The position numbers and the translations under genes are program-made. A DNA stretch of 64,000 bases from Eulemur rufifrons (Eukaryota; Chordata; Mammalia; Primates; Lemuridae), in NCBI RefSeq assembly GCF_041146395.1, contig NC_090989.1:173507501-173571500 (forward strand), given 5' to 3'. The notes beneath the pieces are model-generated. The model made no database searches, was not told the DNA's origin, and was given only the letters and a program-made list of their open reading frames with translations. Positions 1-31,166 of the stretch are shown in pieces (the first letter of the stretch is position 1; every line of letters starts with the position of its first letter).

Positions 1-579
1 CAACGCAGCATCTTAACACAATTTATCCTTTCGCAGTTCTCCAGGATTAAAGTCCGACATGGGTCTCACTGGGCTAACATCGAGGTGTCGGCAGCGCTGC
101 GTTCCTCTTGGGGGCGCTAGTCTAGGGGGAACCCACTCTCTTGTCTTCTCCAGCTCCTAGGAGCCGTCCACACCCCGTGGCTTGCAGCCCCTCCCTCTAT
201 CTTCAAAGCCAGCATCTCTCTGGCCTCAATTCCCTCATCATATCTCCTTCTCCGACTCTCTTTCCTGCCTCCTTCTGCCACTTTTAAGGAAATGATAAAC
301 CAAGAGCTGAACAGAGAGAAGAATTTAGCTAAGAAAAGAACTTTGCAGGCAGAGGCAGAAGTCCTCTGGTGGATGGAGTTTGAGACCCATTTGTAAATTA
401 CACTGGGCTCATGTGGGTAACTCGGGAAAATCTTATTTTAAGGCAGCTGATTGGTGACCTTAATTCCATCTGCAACCTTAATTTTGCTCTGCCTTGAAAC
501 CTATAATCTATTCACAGGTTCCAGGGATTCGGATGTGGGCATCTTTTGAGAGGAGGAGAAGACGTTATTCTGCCTACCA

Positions 580-1130
580 CACTCTGCTTAAAACCTCACA
601 GTGGCTTCCCCTCAGACTGGAATAAAATCTGTATCCTCACCAAGGTCTAGGAGGCCGATACGATCTGTGGCCTCCCTGCACCGTGCCTGACATCTCTGAG
701 CAGTTATGGTATCACCCACCTCTCTCATGATGCTACCACCATACTGGTGTTCTCTCCATTCCCGCAACTCTTACAGCTCAATCCGCCAGCGGGTATTTGC
801 CTCTGCCTGGGAGCTTCTTTCCCTGGCTCGATTATCTCTGATCAGGTCACAGTCCAAGCAGCGCCTCTTCGGATGCCCTGCCTCCCTCTTCCATCTGTGG
901 CCTCAGACTGTATCATGTCACCCTGGTTCATTTCCTTCAGGGCACTCATCACTGCCTGGAATCACCGTACTTACTGACTTGTTCACTTATTTCTTATCTG
1001 CCTCTCACCTCTAGAATGGAAGCTCCATAAGGGCAGGGACCTTCCCTGTCTTTCTTTTATCTCCAGGGCCTAGAATACGGCCCGGCACATAGCAGATGCA
1101 CAATTTACTTTTGCGGAATAAATTTGACTA
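580..1130 (+). repeat. L2 LINE 3' fragment
   Basis: Matches the remembered L2 pattern: 'aaacctcacagtggcttccc', then 'tgcctctgcctgggagctt', then 'agctccataagggcagggac', then 'ggcacatagcagatg'. It explains the 102-aa open frame here as non-genic. Bases 1-580, intron DNA of EOGT, show nothing I can name. Confidence 0.75.
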
Positions 1131-1290
1131 CTGTGAGGCTATCTTGAGGCCAAGATGTTGTAGGCAGGGGACTTGCACAGTGATCTCATGGAGGTTAAAT
1201 ATAATTTATGAGTTGGTACAGGTGAAATGAGTTGGGATGCCTAAGATGTGAACAGTGTCTAAGACACAGAGACATGAAAGAGGATGGAGG

Positions 1291-1719
<429 letters not shown>

Positions 1720-2036
1720 TCAACCATCTCCCAAAAGACACTCTCACATTTTTGTTGCTCGTTTGTCAGGAGGGCAAATATTTAACAATCTATTGCAGTA
1801 GGGCAGGACCTCAGCTTATGTCTCTGTTTTCGAGTTGGTGCAGATGAATACTTTCAGTAAGGCAAAGCTAGTTTGGGCAATGATGGGTAGTTTGGTGACT
1901 TCCGCTAGAAGCTCAAGTCCAATAAATGAACTGGGCATAGGCCATCAAACTTCCCTTAAAAATAACAGTTTCAAATCAAGGCTTTTAGTACAGTGTGAAA
2001 AAAATAAAGCACAGTAGTTATGGGCAGGTAAATTCA

Positions 2037-19434
<17,398 letters not shown>

Positions 19435-19557
19435 AGCAACCACCAAACCTAGAGATCAAATTGAAAACATCTTAAGAAATTTCCTTTAAAAGTCAAAGAA
19501 AACAGACAAGAGCTAAGCATAATTAGTACTTTCCTACATCACTCAGTAATGTTCCTT

Positions 19558-19690
19558 TTTTAAACAAATATTTATTGAACACCTGCTATGTACCAGGCAC
19601 CGTGTTAGGAGCCAGGTACACAGAAGTGAACAAAACAAGAACCTTGCCCTCATGGAGCTTATAACCTAGTACAATAATCACATATAAACA
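19558..19690 (-). repeat. L2 LINE 3' fragment (reverse)
   Basis: 'tttattgaacacctgctatg', 'taccaggcaccgtgttagg' and 'ctcatggagcttataacct' are the reverse of the L2 3' end. Confidence 0.75.
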
Positions 19691-19737
19691 ATCAAATAAA
19701 TAAATGCCTTCAGATGTTGACAAGGGCTGTGAATCAA

Positions 19738-19908
19738 AAAAACCAGGGGCTAGCACTTTTTCTGTAAAGGAGAGATGGTAAATATCTCTGTGGCAACTAC
19801 TGAACAATGCCTTTGCCCAGAAAGCAGCCATAGTCTATTGTAAAGGAATGGATGAGGCTGTGTTCCAATAAAACTTTATTTATAAAAATGGGGAGGGCCT
19901 TGATATAA
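19738..19908 (+). repeat. hAT-Charlie-type DNA element fragment
   Basis: 'ccaggggctagcactttttc', 'tgtaaaggagagatggtaaa', 'gcagccatagtctattgt' and 'ttccaataaaactttattt' match a common mammalian hAT non-autonomous family. Family name not certain. Confidence 0.65.
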
Positions 19909-19957
19909 TCCAGTTTTCTGATGCCTGAAATAAAATAAGGTAATATGATAAACAACA

Positions 19958-20190
19958 TAGCATGGCAATTAAGAACCTGAACTTTAAAAGCTCAACCACC
20001 TGGGTTTGAATCCCTGTGTGCAGCTTCCTAGCTGCATGACCTTGAGCAAGTTACTTAACATTTCTGCATCTAGCTTTCCCACCTGTAAAATGGAAATAAT
20101 AATAAACCTTCCTCATAGAGCTGCTGGGAGTGAAATGAGTTAATTATCGGTAAAGTGTTTAGAAATGTAGCCAACACACACTAAATGCTG
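19958..20190 (+). repeat. MIR SINE
   Basis: 'cacctgggtttgaatccctg', 'gaccttgagcaagttactta' and 'cctgtaaaatggaaataat' are clear MIR core and flank. Confidence 0.85.
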
Positions 20191-20354
20191 TGTAAGTGTT
20201 TACTAAATAACTGTTTACAGCCAAGTGGGGCAGAGAAGGGGCCTCATTCACATTTGAGCTGAGACATGAATGATGAGGAGTGAGGAAGTTGTGCCAGTAA
20301 GAGAGAAAAGGAGATGGATTGACTCTGAGCATGTGTATTCCTGCTGAATAAAAA

Positions 20355-20485
20355 ATAATAATCACAATCAACAAGTGAGTGCACACTGTGAGCCAGGATG
20401 CAGCAATGAAGGGGCAGTGGTGGACTAAACTCCCTGCCCTTGTGAAGCTTACACTCTAGTAGGCATAATAATCACCTATAATAAT
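20355..20485 (-). repeat. L2 LINE 3' fragment (reverse)
   Basis: 'gtgagccaggatgcagcaatg' style text and 'ccctgcccttgtgaagctta' then 'cactctagt' match reverse L2. Confidence 0.55.
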
Positions 20486-21656
20486 AACTAAGAAACTCCA
20501 GGAGTGAAACCAAGCAGTCTGCTCCAAAGATTGTGCCCCTAAACTCTCCCCTGTCCTGTCTTAATGCTGCAAAAAAAGTAATAATGGTCATGAACCTTAT
20601 TGCATTCCTAACTTACTCAGTAAGGGTTCAATCTCTTGGATCAGACTTCTCTTCTATATCCCAGACAATAATCACGTCATTCTCAGTTCACTTTAGCGGT
20701 ATCTTTGCTCTTTTTTTTTTTAAGTCCTCTTTCCACTGGATGCCAAGCCGTGACACACACTGAGTGTTCCTCAGCAAGGCCTGCTGTTTATTGGGTCATA
20801 CTAGCAAGCCAGCTTTCCAAATCAGCCTTCACCAACTATGGGCTATGATGAGGGGACCTTTAGCAACAAACTGCTATATTCAACCAAACTCAAGTTCCCA
20901 GGCCACAGGATCATAATTGAACAGTGGGGACACCAAGAAGAAACCTTTTCCCCTCTGGAGTAGTAAATACAGTGATTTTTTTTTTCATTTAGGTGGCTCC
21001 GAAGAGTGTGTTGATACCTGCCGTGAATCTGATATGAATTAATATTTTTCTTTTTCTTTTTTCTTTTTTTTAGATTCTGAAGCTGTAGAATTAATATTTT
21101 TTGTTGGGACTTTTTATATAAGAGTTAGTTGATAGCTATTTTATAAAATTTAAAAATACATATTAATAGCAACAATGACTCTACTTATAATTAAAATATT
21201 TACCTCTTTAATCCTCAGAACCACCCAGAAGCTTTTGTGATGTTTCAGGGCTCTAAAACATGTCAGAAATGAAACACATTACCTTAAAAGGATGCTACAG
21301 TACAATTTATCCTTCAGGTGATATTTTGAATTAAAGGCAATCTTAAGAGAGAAAATAACAAGATAACCCCTAATCGGCAGGCCTTGCTCATGATAGATAC
21401 TCTTTCTTTTCCTTGATGACTATCATACTGCAAAAAGCAAAGTTACAGGCATGACCCCCAACACAGTCACCTAACAGACCAGATTCCAACGGTGAGCAGG
21501 AAGGAGGCCGCCCAGTTCATACAGGCATCCACAGGATACCCAGCGGGTCAAACACTCCCAGCAGCAAACAATGTTCCAGGTTCTGCAGTAATTCAGCTCC
21601 CTGAAGCTAGAGTGCTAGACTGGTGAGCCTTAAGGTTCACAGCCAGGCCAACCTAT

Positions 21657-21691
21657 CCTTTGACTTTTCCTTCCCCTTGACTTTTCCTTCC
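21657..21691 (+). repeat. Short tandem duplication, two 17-bp units
   Basis: 'ctttgacttttccttcc' and 'ccttgacttttccttcc' lie head to tail. The neighbouring 'gtaataaagtcattgttatg' resembles an LTR polyadenylation region, but I cannot assign a family. Confidence 0.6.
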
Positions 21692-22094
21692 CTTGTAATA
21701 AAGTCATTGTTATGACCAAGTCCTGACCTTTGGTTATTCAAGTCCATTGTCCTCCACTGAGCTCTGGCCCTAGACTCACCTATGCCTGGAGAAGTAACGC
21801 TTTGGCGATGGGAAAACTCTACAGACACATCAGAAACCTGGCTTCCGCTCCTGGCACGTACCCACTTGCACAAGGCGGATGAGGGTGGCTGCTGGTGCAT
21901 GAAAGCACAACCCCGGGGCCTGGCAGACAGCTTCCCGGTGTTGGATCCTGCTGCAAGGCCCGCCGGGATGGGTGGAAGGCTTTGGGGCTACGCTACTTTT
22001 GCCTTCAGCACAAAGCTGCTGGGCTCATTCCACTCCTGTATCCTTGATTAGATTTCCACAGGCCCTAGAAGCTGGAGGTGAGGGAGAAAAAGAG

Positions 22095-22240
22095 GGAAAA
22101 TTCTGAAAGATGATGAAATGTACATTACTCCGGTTATAGATATACTAAAAGCCCTGACTTCACCACTATGCAGTAAATCACTGTAACAAAATTACACTTG
22201 TACCCCAGAAATTTATACAAAAATAAATAAATAAATACAT
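22095..22240 (+). repeat. L1 LINE 3' end
   Basis: 'tatactaaaagccctgactt', 'caccactatgcagtaaatca' and 'ttgtaccccagaaatttata' then (AAAT)n: an L1 3' end close to that at 2480. Confidence 0.7.
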
Positions 22241-22429
22241 TTAAAAAAGAGTTGATGAGAGGTGAAGCTTGGGGTTGACGGGGACACAGCGGACAAGATG
22301 GGACAGTGCTCTGCGACAGAGCTTGGAGAAGTCTGAAGAAGGCAGTGGACAAATGAAAAGTTCAAGGCATCTGAGACTTAGAATGACTCCTAAATGGCTG
22401 GCCCCCACTTGTGCCATAAAGTCTCCCGG

Positions 22430-23300
22430 CGGGTACAAAGCAGGGCTCCGCTGCCTGAGACGTCTAGGGGGAGCCCCCCAGCTGTCTGCCGTAACTGCAG
22501 TCCCCGCACAAGGCGGCCGGGTCAGCAGCAAGCGCCCGGCTGCAGCTAAGATGCCGCGCTCGGGTTCGCGACCGCAGGCGCCGCCCGGGACTGCTTCGGG
22601 GCGCAGAGATCCCCGGGAGCCACCCGCCACCCGGGACCGCGGCGCGCCTGGGAGGGGCCTGGGGGAGCGGCTCTGTCCCGGCCTCTGCAACCGGGTCAAC
22701 GCGGCGCGGGCCGGGGGGCCGGCGGGCTCCCGGGGACTCAGCGCGCCGGTGCCCGCACCGGGGAGGGGCCCGGGGCCCAGGAGAGCCGGGGCCGGGTTCC
22801 GACGCCCACCTCTCCGGCGCGCAGCGGGTGGGAAGGCGCGGGCGGAGGCGGTGGAGAGACTGCAGCCCTCCGGGAAGCCGCGCCGGCAGGCGTGCAACCG
22901 GCCCCGCGCGCCGGGGCGGGAGCGGCGCAGAGCGCGGCCGCGGCGGGAAGGGGAGCGGGCGAAGGCTCCGCGGATCGCGGGCGAGTCCCACCTGGAGCCG
23001 GGGAACCGGGGCTACGGAGGAGGAGGAGGAGGAGACGGCGGCTGCTCGGGAGGAGGGAGTCGTCATAACCGGCTATTGCCGCTCACCGGAAACCTCGGGC
23101 GCCAGAGCCGGGCCAGGGGGCGCCAAGGAGCAGCCGGGACACCTCGGCCCGCCGGCGCGGGGGCGGACCGGGGCCCCGTGGGGGCAGGACCCAGGGGCTA
23201 CACCCGGGAAGACGAGGGCGCAGGGCGCGACCCAGACACCGCGGGGGCGGCGAGGAGGGGGCTGGGAGGGCACCAATCTGCTTTTCCTTACGTGCTCCAG
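22430..23300 (-). promoter_or_regulatory. EOGT: CpG island, probable EOGT promoter and 5' UTR exon
   Basis: About 870 bp of strongly GC- and CpG-rich DNA in an otherwise AT-rich region, 3-4 kb upstream of the EOGT start codon. This is where the non-coding first exon of the human gene would fall. Minus-strand donors compatible with a first exon include GTGAGC near 23076-23081, GTGGGA near 22988 and GTGGGC near 22805, any of which could splice to the acceptor at 19449-19450. I cannot choose among them. A GGA-rich run lies at about 23018-23036. Confidence 0.75.
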
Positions 23301-24084
23301 CGAAGGGTAGTGTGGCAGCCTCTGACCCAGCTTCCCAACCAGAGCTACAGCGCCAAGCGGCATAGAGAAGCGGACCCCCCCATCTCGATCTCAGCAACAC
23401 TCCCCTTGGGAGAATGCGGGCGCTTAGCGGACGTTAGGACAGGGTGGGCAAAAAACCTGACTCTGTTCCTCTCTTCTGCTTTGCACAGAGGCTAATTTTT
23501 ACTGTTTACATACTGAGGGCAGAGGTTGCTGCCGTAACTTTCACATTTGAGGACTGAACGTAATTGACAGAAGACACTTTCCAGTGGTGAGGATATGTTG
23601 GAGTCCACACACATTGTAAAGTAGTATACTTTTACCTATCTGTAAACTCACCAAGTTCAAATGCTACTCTGTGGAGTTTAACTTTTATGGTTTTGTTATT
23701 TTATAATTATTTGAGTTATAATTGCTTGTTTATATTATCATAATTAACTGAACGCTTCTCTCCCACTGTCTTCAATTCTTGGCACCCTCAGTTCAATTAA
23801 TAATAGTATTATGTCTAGAGCACGGCAGAGTTGACCATTAAATACCGACTCGAACTGATTAAAGGATGGGTGACACCGTCAAAATAAATACCGTCCTACT
23901 CAGACACAGGACGTCACCAGAATTAAGTAACGTGGATCATAAGGAAACAACACTTTGTTCCAAAGGCTTGCATGATTTTTAAATAATTTTTTAGATGCTG
24001 TTAAAAGAATTGTTACAGGTTCCATTAGTGACAAGGTAAATTAGGAATATTAAATGAAATTTTGTTTCAAATAGTAACAGCAAA

Positions 24085-24200
24085 AACATATGGTATTTAA
24101 CATGTGCCAAGCATAATTCTAAAGCACTTTACAGCATTAATTCATTTATTCTTTATGTAAATAACACTTTGCTTTCAAGGAAACTACTACTCTTATTATT
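24085..24200 (-). repeat. MIR SINE fragment (reverse)
   Basis: 'taacatgtgccaagcataat', 'taaagcactttacagcatta' and 'aaggaaactactactct' follow the reverse MIR pattern. Confidence 0.5.
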
Positions 24201-24238
24201 TTATACTTTGTTCACCCCATACCAGTAAGAGCAGTAAT

Positions 24239-24570
24239 TTTTTTTTTCTTTTTTTTGGAGGCAGAGTCCCACTCTGTCACCCTGGCTAGAAGTGCCATGG
24301 CGTCAGCCTAGCTCACAGCAACCTCAAACTCCTGGGCTCAAGCAATCCTTCTGCCTCAGCCTCTCGAGTAGCTGGGACTACAGGCATGTGCCACCATGCC
24401 CGGCTAAATTTTTCTGTATATTTTTACTTGTCCAGCTAATTTCTTTCTATTTTTCAGTAGAGACGGGGTCTCGCTCTTGCTCAGGCAGGTATCGGACTCC
24501 TGAGCTCAAAGGATCGGCGGCCTCGGCCTCTCAGAGTGCTAGGATTACAGGTGTGAGCCACCACGCCCGC
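24239..24570 (-). repeat. Strepsirrhine-type Alu
   Basis: Reverse Alu with 'gccatggcgtcagcctagc'. Imperfect duplication 'aaga(g/a)cag' on both sides. It accounts for the 112-aa open frame here. Confidence 0.9.
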
Positions 24571-24601
24571 CAAGAACAGGAAATTTTAAAAATGCTTTCT
24601 C

Positions 24602-24759
24602 TGGCTGGGCACAGTGGCTCATGCCTATAATCCCAGCACTTTGGGAGGTTGAGGTGGGAGGATCCCAGGCGGGAGGAATACTTGAGGACAGGAGTTTCAG
24701 ACCAGCCTGGGCAAAATAGCAAGACCTCATCTCTACAAAAATAAAATAATAGTAATAAT
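24602..24759 (+). repeat. Free left Alu monomer-like insertion
   Basis: Only a left arm, ending in an AAT-rich tail, with a perfect duplication 'aatgctttctc' at 24591-24601 and 24760-24770. Confidence 0.85.
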
Positions 24760-25199
24760 AATGCTTTCTCAGCCTACATGCCACCAGCCTTTGTCATATA
24801 CAAGAAATGTAGCTTTTCTGTTAGGTAATTAAAAGTGAATTGTAGTCATTTAAAATAAATTTTTAAACAAACATTTTGTATCAAAGTGATGTGTAATTAA
24901 AAACAAATATACGCTATGTAAATATAAACATATATATACATAATAAATGTAATACAAGAAAGGTTTCTAAAAATAGGCTAGTCTAATTGCAAGGATACAC
25001 AAACCACCCAAATTGGAATGACATCTACATGGTGCTATTTTAAATGGCCATATACTGAGCGGTCATTCAGACTTACAGGAAACAAGATACGATCTTAAGA
25101 ACATTAGATTGAGTTCTGCCTTACTGCAATAGCCATTCTCATCATAGAATTTCTCCCTAAAATATCAATGTTAAAATTTACTTTTAAACTTTCTTCCAG

Positions 25200-25560
25200 T
25201 TGACTCAAATGTCTCACCCAATAGGAGACTAATTGATTAAACTATGGTTTATCCATACAATGTAAAACTATGCAGGTGTAAAAAAGAATTGAGAAATATC
25301 TATATATACTGAAGGATATATTATTGAGTTGCTATCATTTATCTAAGAAAGAGGAGTACATATACACACACATATATTTACTTATTATTCTACAAATAGA
25401 ATAACATTTAAAATGACTTCCTATAGGGGAAAGGAGGGAACATGGGTAGAGGGAACAAAGAAGACAACTTCTCAGGATATACACTTATAAAGATGTGACT
25501 TTGGAACCATGCAAATATATTACATTATAAAACAAAATTTAAAAAAAAAATCCTTCAAAA
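25200..25560 (+). repeat. L1 LINE 3' fragment
   Basis: 'ttgattaaactatggtttatc', 'catacaatgtaaaactatgca' and 'atgtgactttggaaccatgc' match L1M 3' regions. Confidence 0.55.
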
Positions 25561-26667
25561 TTTAAATAAAATGAAACTAAATGAATGTTATGCATTTGTG
25601 GCCTATCAGAGAAACTATCCCAAGTAACTTTGAAACATAATCTGTACATCCTAATGGGATGTATCCTCAGGACTAAAGTAGTTGCAAGAAAAACTACAGA
25701 GTGTTTTCCGCAACCAAATTGTTGGTGGCACTGCTGGTATTATGGGGTAAACCAAATAGGAGTAACGAAGATGGTATTAATATCTTTGAAGCTGAAATTT
25801 TTGACGTCATAGATGAAAGCCTGATCAGGTTATATAAACATATTGTAGTTCTGAATTTCAATTGGAGGTCTCAATATGAATTAATAATATATTTTATCTT
25901 TAGAAACAAATCTCTCCTACATGCTCCATTGAAAAGGGATAGAGGGAGTGTATATTCATGGCAACTTGAATCTATCCTCCTGGGTTGCAATCTTCAAGCC
26001 TGGCTCAAATAAATTCTCTTAATACTAATTTTGCCTCCGTTTCTTCCTTTTAGGTTGACATTTCTCTTCCTTATTTTTAAAAAAGAAGGCCTTCTATTAA
26101 TCTTTTGTTCTCTTCCAAGATGCTGCTAGTAATCTCCCTAGGCTTGTGTATGTTTACTCTGAATACTTTTCTCTGTTCTCTTTCCCTGTTTTCCTTGTTC
26201 TCATAACCTTCTACTCTTCTTTCATATTTTGAAATTTTTTTTTTTTTTTTTTGCCCTTCTGCAACAAACAAACTCACTTAGGTAACATCCTGGTTTTGTT
26301 TGGGCACTTGCTATTTCTTACAGAATATGCATTTCCTGGATTTCCAATTAAGGGCAGTGGAAGAATCCCTGCCCAGAAGTCAGAGACCTGCAGAATCCCA
26401 GCTCAGTCACCAACTAGGTTATGAGACCGTGGACGAGACATTTACTGTGGCTTTTGTTGCCTTCTTTATAACATTACATATTGGAATTTAAAAAATCATT
26501 CTGTTCCTTATAGTTCTAAAATTTTAAAGGAATTTAGAATTCTACATTATTATATATATATTATTTATATACATTTTATATTCTATAAATTCTAAAAAGA
26601 ATTAAAAGGAGTTGCCAGGCTTCCCTTTGGGATACTCAATTTTAAATTTTCTTTTTATAACAATTAC

Positions 26668-26956
26668 TTTTTTGTTTTGTTTTTAGAGATAGGGTCTCAC
26701 TCTGTCACCCAGGATAGAGTGTAGTGGCATGATCAGAGCTCACTGTAACCTGGGCTCAAGAGATCCTCCTGCCTCAATGTCTCAGTAGCTGGGACTACAA
26801 GCACATGCCACCTCACTTGGCTAATTTTTTACTTTTTGTAGAAACAGGGTCTTGGTATATTGCCCAGGCTGGTCTTGAACTCCTGGCCTCAAGTGATCCT
26901 CCTGCCCGTGCCTACCAAGGTGCTGGGATTACAGGTGTGAACCACCATGCTCAGCC
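26668..26956 (-). repeat. AluJ-like element (old)
   Basis: Reverse Alu without lemur insert, partly deleted. 'aattactttt' duplicates on both sides. Confidence 0.9.
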
Positions 26957-27319
26957 CAATAATTACTTTTTAAAATTTCATTACACAAATATTTTTAAAT
27001 AAATGCACAAAGGTAATCATATTCTATCAGGATTTTTTTGTGTACACTTTTTCCCCTTTATTTGTTTGATCTTCCTCTCACTCTCTTCCCCCTTCTACAC
27101 TTACATCTGTTAACTAAAGGAAATGATGAAATTCATAAAAAAGAAAGAAAGAAAGAAAAGGCCTAGAAACAACGTACCTAGTAGCAAGAAGCATCCCTTG
27201 TACCCAGATGTGATCTCTATATACCGTTTCCCATTAAAAGAAACGTAAATTCCGTAGAAAAATGGATGATCTTGGGTCTGGGTGCAATGTACAAGATAAA
27301 CTTGAAACATCTTACATCA

Positions 27320-27882
<563 letters not shown>

Positions 27883-28544
27883 TTACAATGAGTAACTCTT
27901 ATTTGGATCTTTTAAAGTTCATTCAAACAAATTAACTTTAAAAACTAATTTAAGACAACTGGGGAAATATTAATGTTGACTGGATATCCAATGATATTAG
28001 GAATTTTCTTAGGTGTGATAATGCCATTGTGATTTTCTAAAACCTTAAATATTAGAGATACATACATAAATGTGATAAGTCTAATCATGTCTGAAGTTTG
28101 CTTCAAAATAATCAGTTCAGGGTTAAAAGGGAAGCACAAAAGTGAGGTATAAATCAAATAAAATGGGCTGTAACTATTAAACACTGTTGAAGATGGTTAA
28201 TGGGTGTATGTGCATACATAAGTACTTGTTCTCTCTACTTTTGTTATGTCTGAAATGTTGTATAATCAGAATTTTTACAATGCATTCAAGTTTGCTAAAT
28301 GTGTTATAAGTTTGCTGCTCACATGTTGACATTTTGGATAGCTTATATAAGGGTGCTAGCAAAATGCTGAGCCATCAGCAGAATATAGTTTACTGGTTCT
28401 CTGATATATCCAACTGTTTCCATAATTAAAAGGTATTAAAGTTTTAAGTGAATAAAATTAGGCTAAAGTTGATCTTATGCTATAGTTGATATCCATGCTT
28501 ATGATTTAACAGAAAAGCAGTAAGAAAAGTAGTACCATATGGTT

Positions 28545-28740
28545 AATAGTTCAAAGCATGGACTCTGGAGCCAAACTGCACAAATTAGAATCCCAGCTTT
28601 GCCACTCACTTCCCAAATGACCTTGAGCAAGTTACTTAACCTGTCTTCATGTTAAAAATCAGGGTGATAATGGTATCAACTTTAAAAGGCTGACTTGAAG
28701 ATAAAGTGCAGGTAAACAATTCCTTCTCCAAAATTCTTGG
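28545..28740 (+). repeat. MIR SINE
   Basis: 'catggactctggagccaaac', 'gaatcccagctttgccact' and 'gaccttgagcaagttactta' are diagnostic. Confidence 0.85.
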
Positions 28741-29926
28741 GACTGTATGTGCAGAATAGGTATGCACACCAATTATTACCTTATACCCCCATTGAGCCCT
28801 GGGTTAACCACCCCAGAATCTCACACAATAGTTCTGCAGCAAAATGTAGGAGTATTCATACCAAGTGAGATAAAGACATAAATAGCCCCATGTCAGCGTA
28901 GATCAGGCTTTACCACCAAAGTACATTTGACAGCAAACGTATTTTTTAAAATGTGTTTTTTTAAAGTTTTCTGGATTTTAGGACAGTGGATATGGGAGTA
29001 TGAGCCTATGTAAGTGAATTCCTTACACAGTGCTTGGCACAAAATAAGACTGTTTCCTACTAACATGACCACAGATTTTTGAGTATGTATTTTTAAATAT
29101 TAAGATTGTAATTTTGAAGGAGAATGGGCATGCCATTGTATAAAAATGAAAGGGATACCTCTATCTACCATGCTTTGCCCGTTACTACCAGTAAAAGCAA
29201 GACGAACATTTAATACTAAACAAACAGAAAAATCTGCCTTTACTCGTTGCTTAATACTATTTGAGATTCTAAATATTAAATTTAGTTTACTTGGGAGTGG
29301 GGCAGTGTGCAGAACTCCAGATAGCTCTAAGAGTAAATTCTCTTTATCACATTTGTGGATTATTGAAGTATTTTTGTTTCTGTTTCATTTTGAAAAAAAA
29401 TATTTAAGTATTAAGGAAGACAGACATTTAATTTCCATTCTATCTTATAAAAAGACCTTAATTTGCTAAAAGGTAAAATGCACTAGTATAAAGACAATAG
29501 CGTACAAGTACTTTTAAGGATCAAAGTTACAGAGCTCAATAATATAAACAATATGAACTCAGGAATAGAGGATAACTTATTTTATGTTATTACTTGAATA
29601 CAGAAATGTTATAAGACTTTTAGAAGAATGTTTCAATATTAAGATTAAAAATTGATAAAAATTATCCTTATAGTAATTACCAGTCACATTAAGTAAATTC
29701 TTAGAATTATGTTTTCCAAAAACCTATCTTCGTTAGAAAAACTACAATTGGTATTAACAATATTCTTCATAGCTCAGAAAATGTGGGCTTATCCTTTTTC
29801 TTAAAATATGAATGCCAAAGTTATATAAGTTATAGTATCTTCATAAAACAATACGACCTTCATTCATTGCTATTGACCACTCTAAATTGTTTTAAAAATG
29901 AAATACATTATAACTATTTTAAAACC

Positions 29927-29932
29927 TTTATT
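29927..29932 (-). terminator. TMF1: Candidate distal TMF1 polyadenylation signal
   Basis: AATAAA on the minus strand, in a position that would give a 3' UTR of about 3.2 kb. AATAAA is common in this AT-rich DNA, so the assignment is weak. Confidence 0.3.
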
Positions 29933-31166
29933 AAATCAGACCCATGCTTATTAACATTATCTTTCATTTATAATTAAATTATAATATCAATCTGTATTTT
30001 AAATCATATTTTTAGCCCTTTACAAAATATATGATTAAAGTTTTTATAATTTAAAACTGACCTAGCACAGAAAAAATCAGATTTTTAATGAAAATGAAAA
30101 ATTATGATACACTAGAACATAGACGTACATACACTAAACAGTAGTAAAACAAGATAAAGCATCTACACTCATTTTCTTTTCATGGCTATTTTCTAAATAC
30201 TATAAGTCATATGCTTTTAATAGGCATTCAAATAAAACTTTCAATTAATAAATCAAATGCCAATTGGATCATGAGGAAAAAAATATCCTGAACATTCTTT
30301 TCATTTACTTAGCTGCAAATACTCATTTCCCTAGGTCAGAAATTATCCACATTTAGAATATCATAAATCACAAGATAGATATATTTGGTACATTCCACAT
30401 GCTAAACACTGTACAACTGAAAGTTCTCAAAAATGAGGCAAAAGAAAGGTAAAAAATGGTAGTCTCAATTTAGCCTCCCAACAGTTGGAAAGATGCCTAC
30501 AATCTGTGCTTAGTTGTCTATATTATAATCACCAAACAATTTTCACGCTTTTTACTTTTTTTATATTCTTGAAATTATCATTTGTAGTATCTTTGTTTTC
30601 TTTCAAGAATGGAAACATCTAATTGCAAACTATTTTCCTATCCATTTAAATATAAATATTATTTTACTATAATGGAATATGGATAAATTTCAATGACAAA
30701 CAGCAAAATACAGCAACCAATATTCAATAAGTATTCTGCCACTTAACTGGAGGTTTTCAAGAAACTGATTCAGTACACCTTCTCAACTTACGAGATCTAA
30801 GTGTAATCAAAATAAGATCAGTGTGAATATCAGCTATTAATTTGTGGACAAAGAATAACATATGCTAATATATAGCCAGAAACTTAAATAGCTGTTTGTC
30901 ATTTTTAAATAAATTGAAAACACTTTAAAATTTTAGTGAATTGATTTTATTAATGTTAATAAGGATTAAGAAAAAAGAATGTTTACTATTATGAAATTGA
31001 AACGTAGAGTTTTATTTCAATCTTTTCTCTGCAACTAAAGTTTTTTGTTTTTCTTTGTTGTTGTTTTTTTTTTTTTTACTAATGGGTATTTTAAAAGAAC
31101 TATTTCATAATTCCTAAACTCCTAGTTTCAAACATTTGACAGAAATTTGCACTTAAGTTTCATATA

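Larger units (their letters stand above)
19449..22430 (-). other. EOGT: EOGT 5' intron
   Basis: Lies between the CpG-island promoter and the first coding exon. It holds L2, hAT and MIR fragments (19.5-20.5 kb), an unassigned 20.5-21.4 kb stretch, an LTR-like unassigned stretch at 21.36-21.76 kb, and an L1 tail at 22.1 kb. No additional coding exon seen. Confidence 0.6.

Noticed and set aside
706..1014. 102-codon open frame near the left edge
   Set aside because: Lies inside an L2 LINE 3' fragment; not the L2 protein and no gene support.
19435..19446. Upstream extension of the EOGT start (TTG/GTG codons)
   Set aside because: Not ATG; the first ATG at 19432-19434 matches the known EOGT N-terminus, and only 14 nt of exon precede it.
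22269..23495. 408-codon open frame on the plus strand over the EOGT CpG island (and overlapping frames of 160-218 codons)
   Set aside because: Its composition is Arg/Gly/Pro/Ala from GC-rich DNA. Long frames occur in several phases and on both strands, and there is no domain or family resemblance. Stop codons are rare here because of base composition.
24292..24630. 112-codon frame (and similar frames at 42121, 48742, 51222 and 27317)
   Set aside because: Translations of Alu sequence, recognised by repeated peptides such as [10 protein letters not shown] and SWDYRH.
25701..26012. 103-codon open frame in the intergenic region
   Set aside because: No family resemblance, no splice or promoter context, and a length expected by chance in AT-rich DNA.
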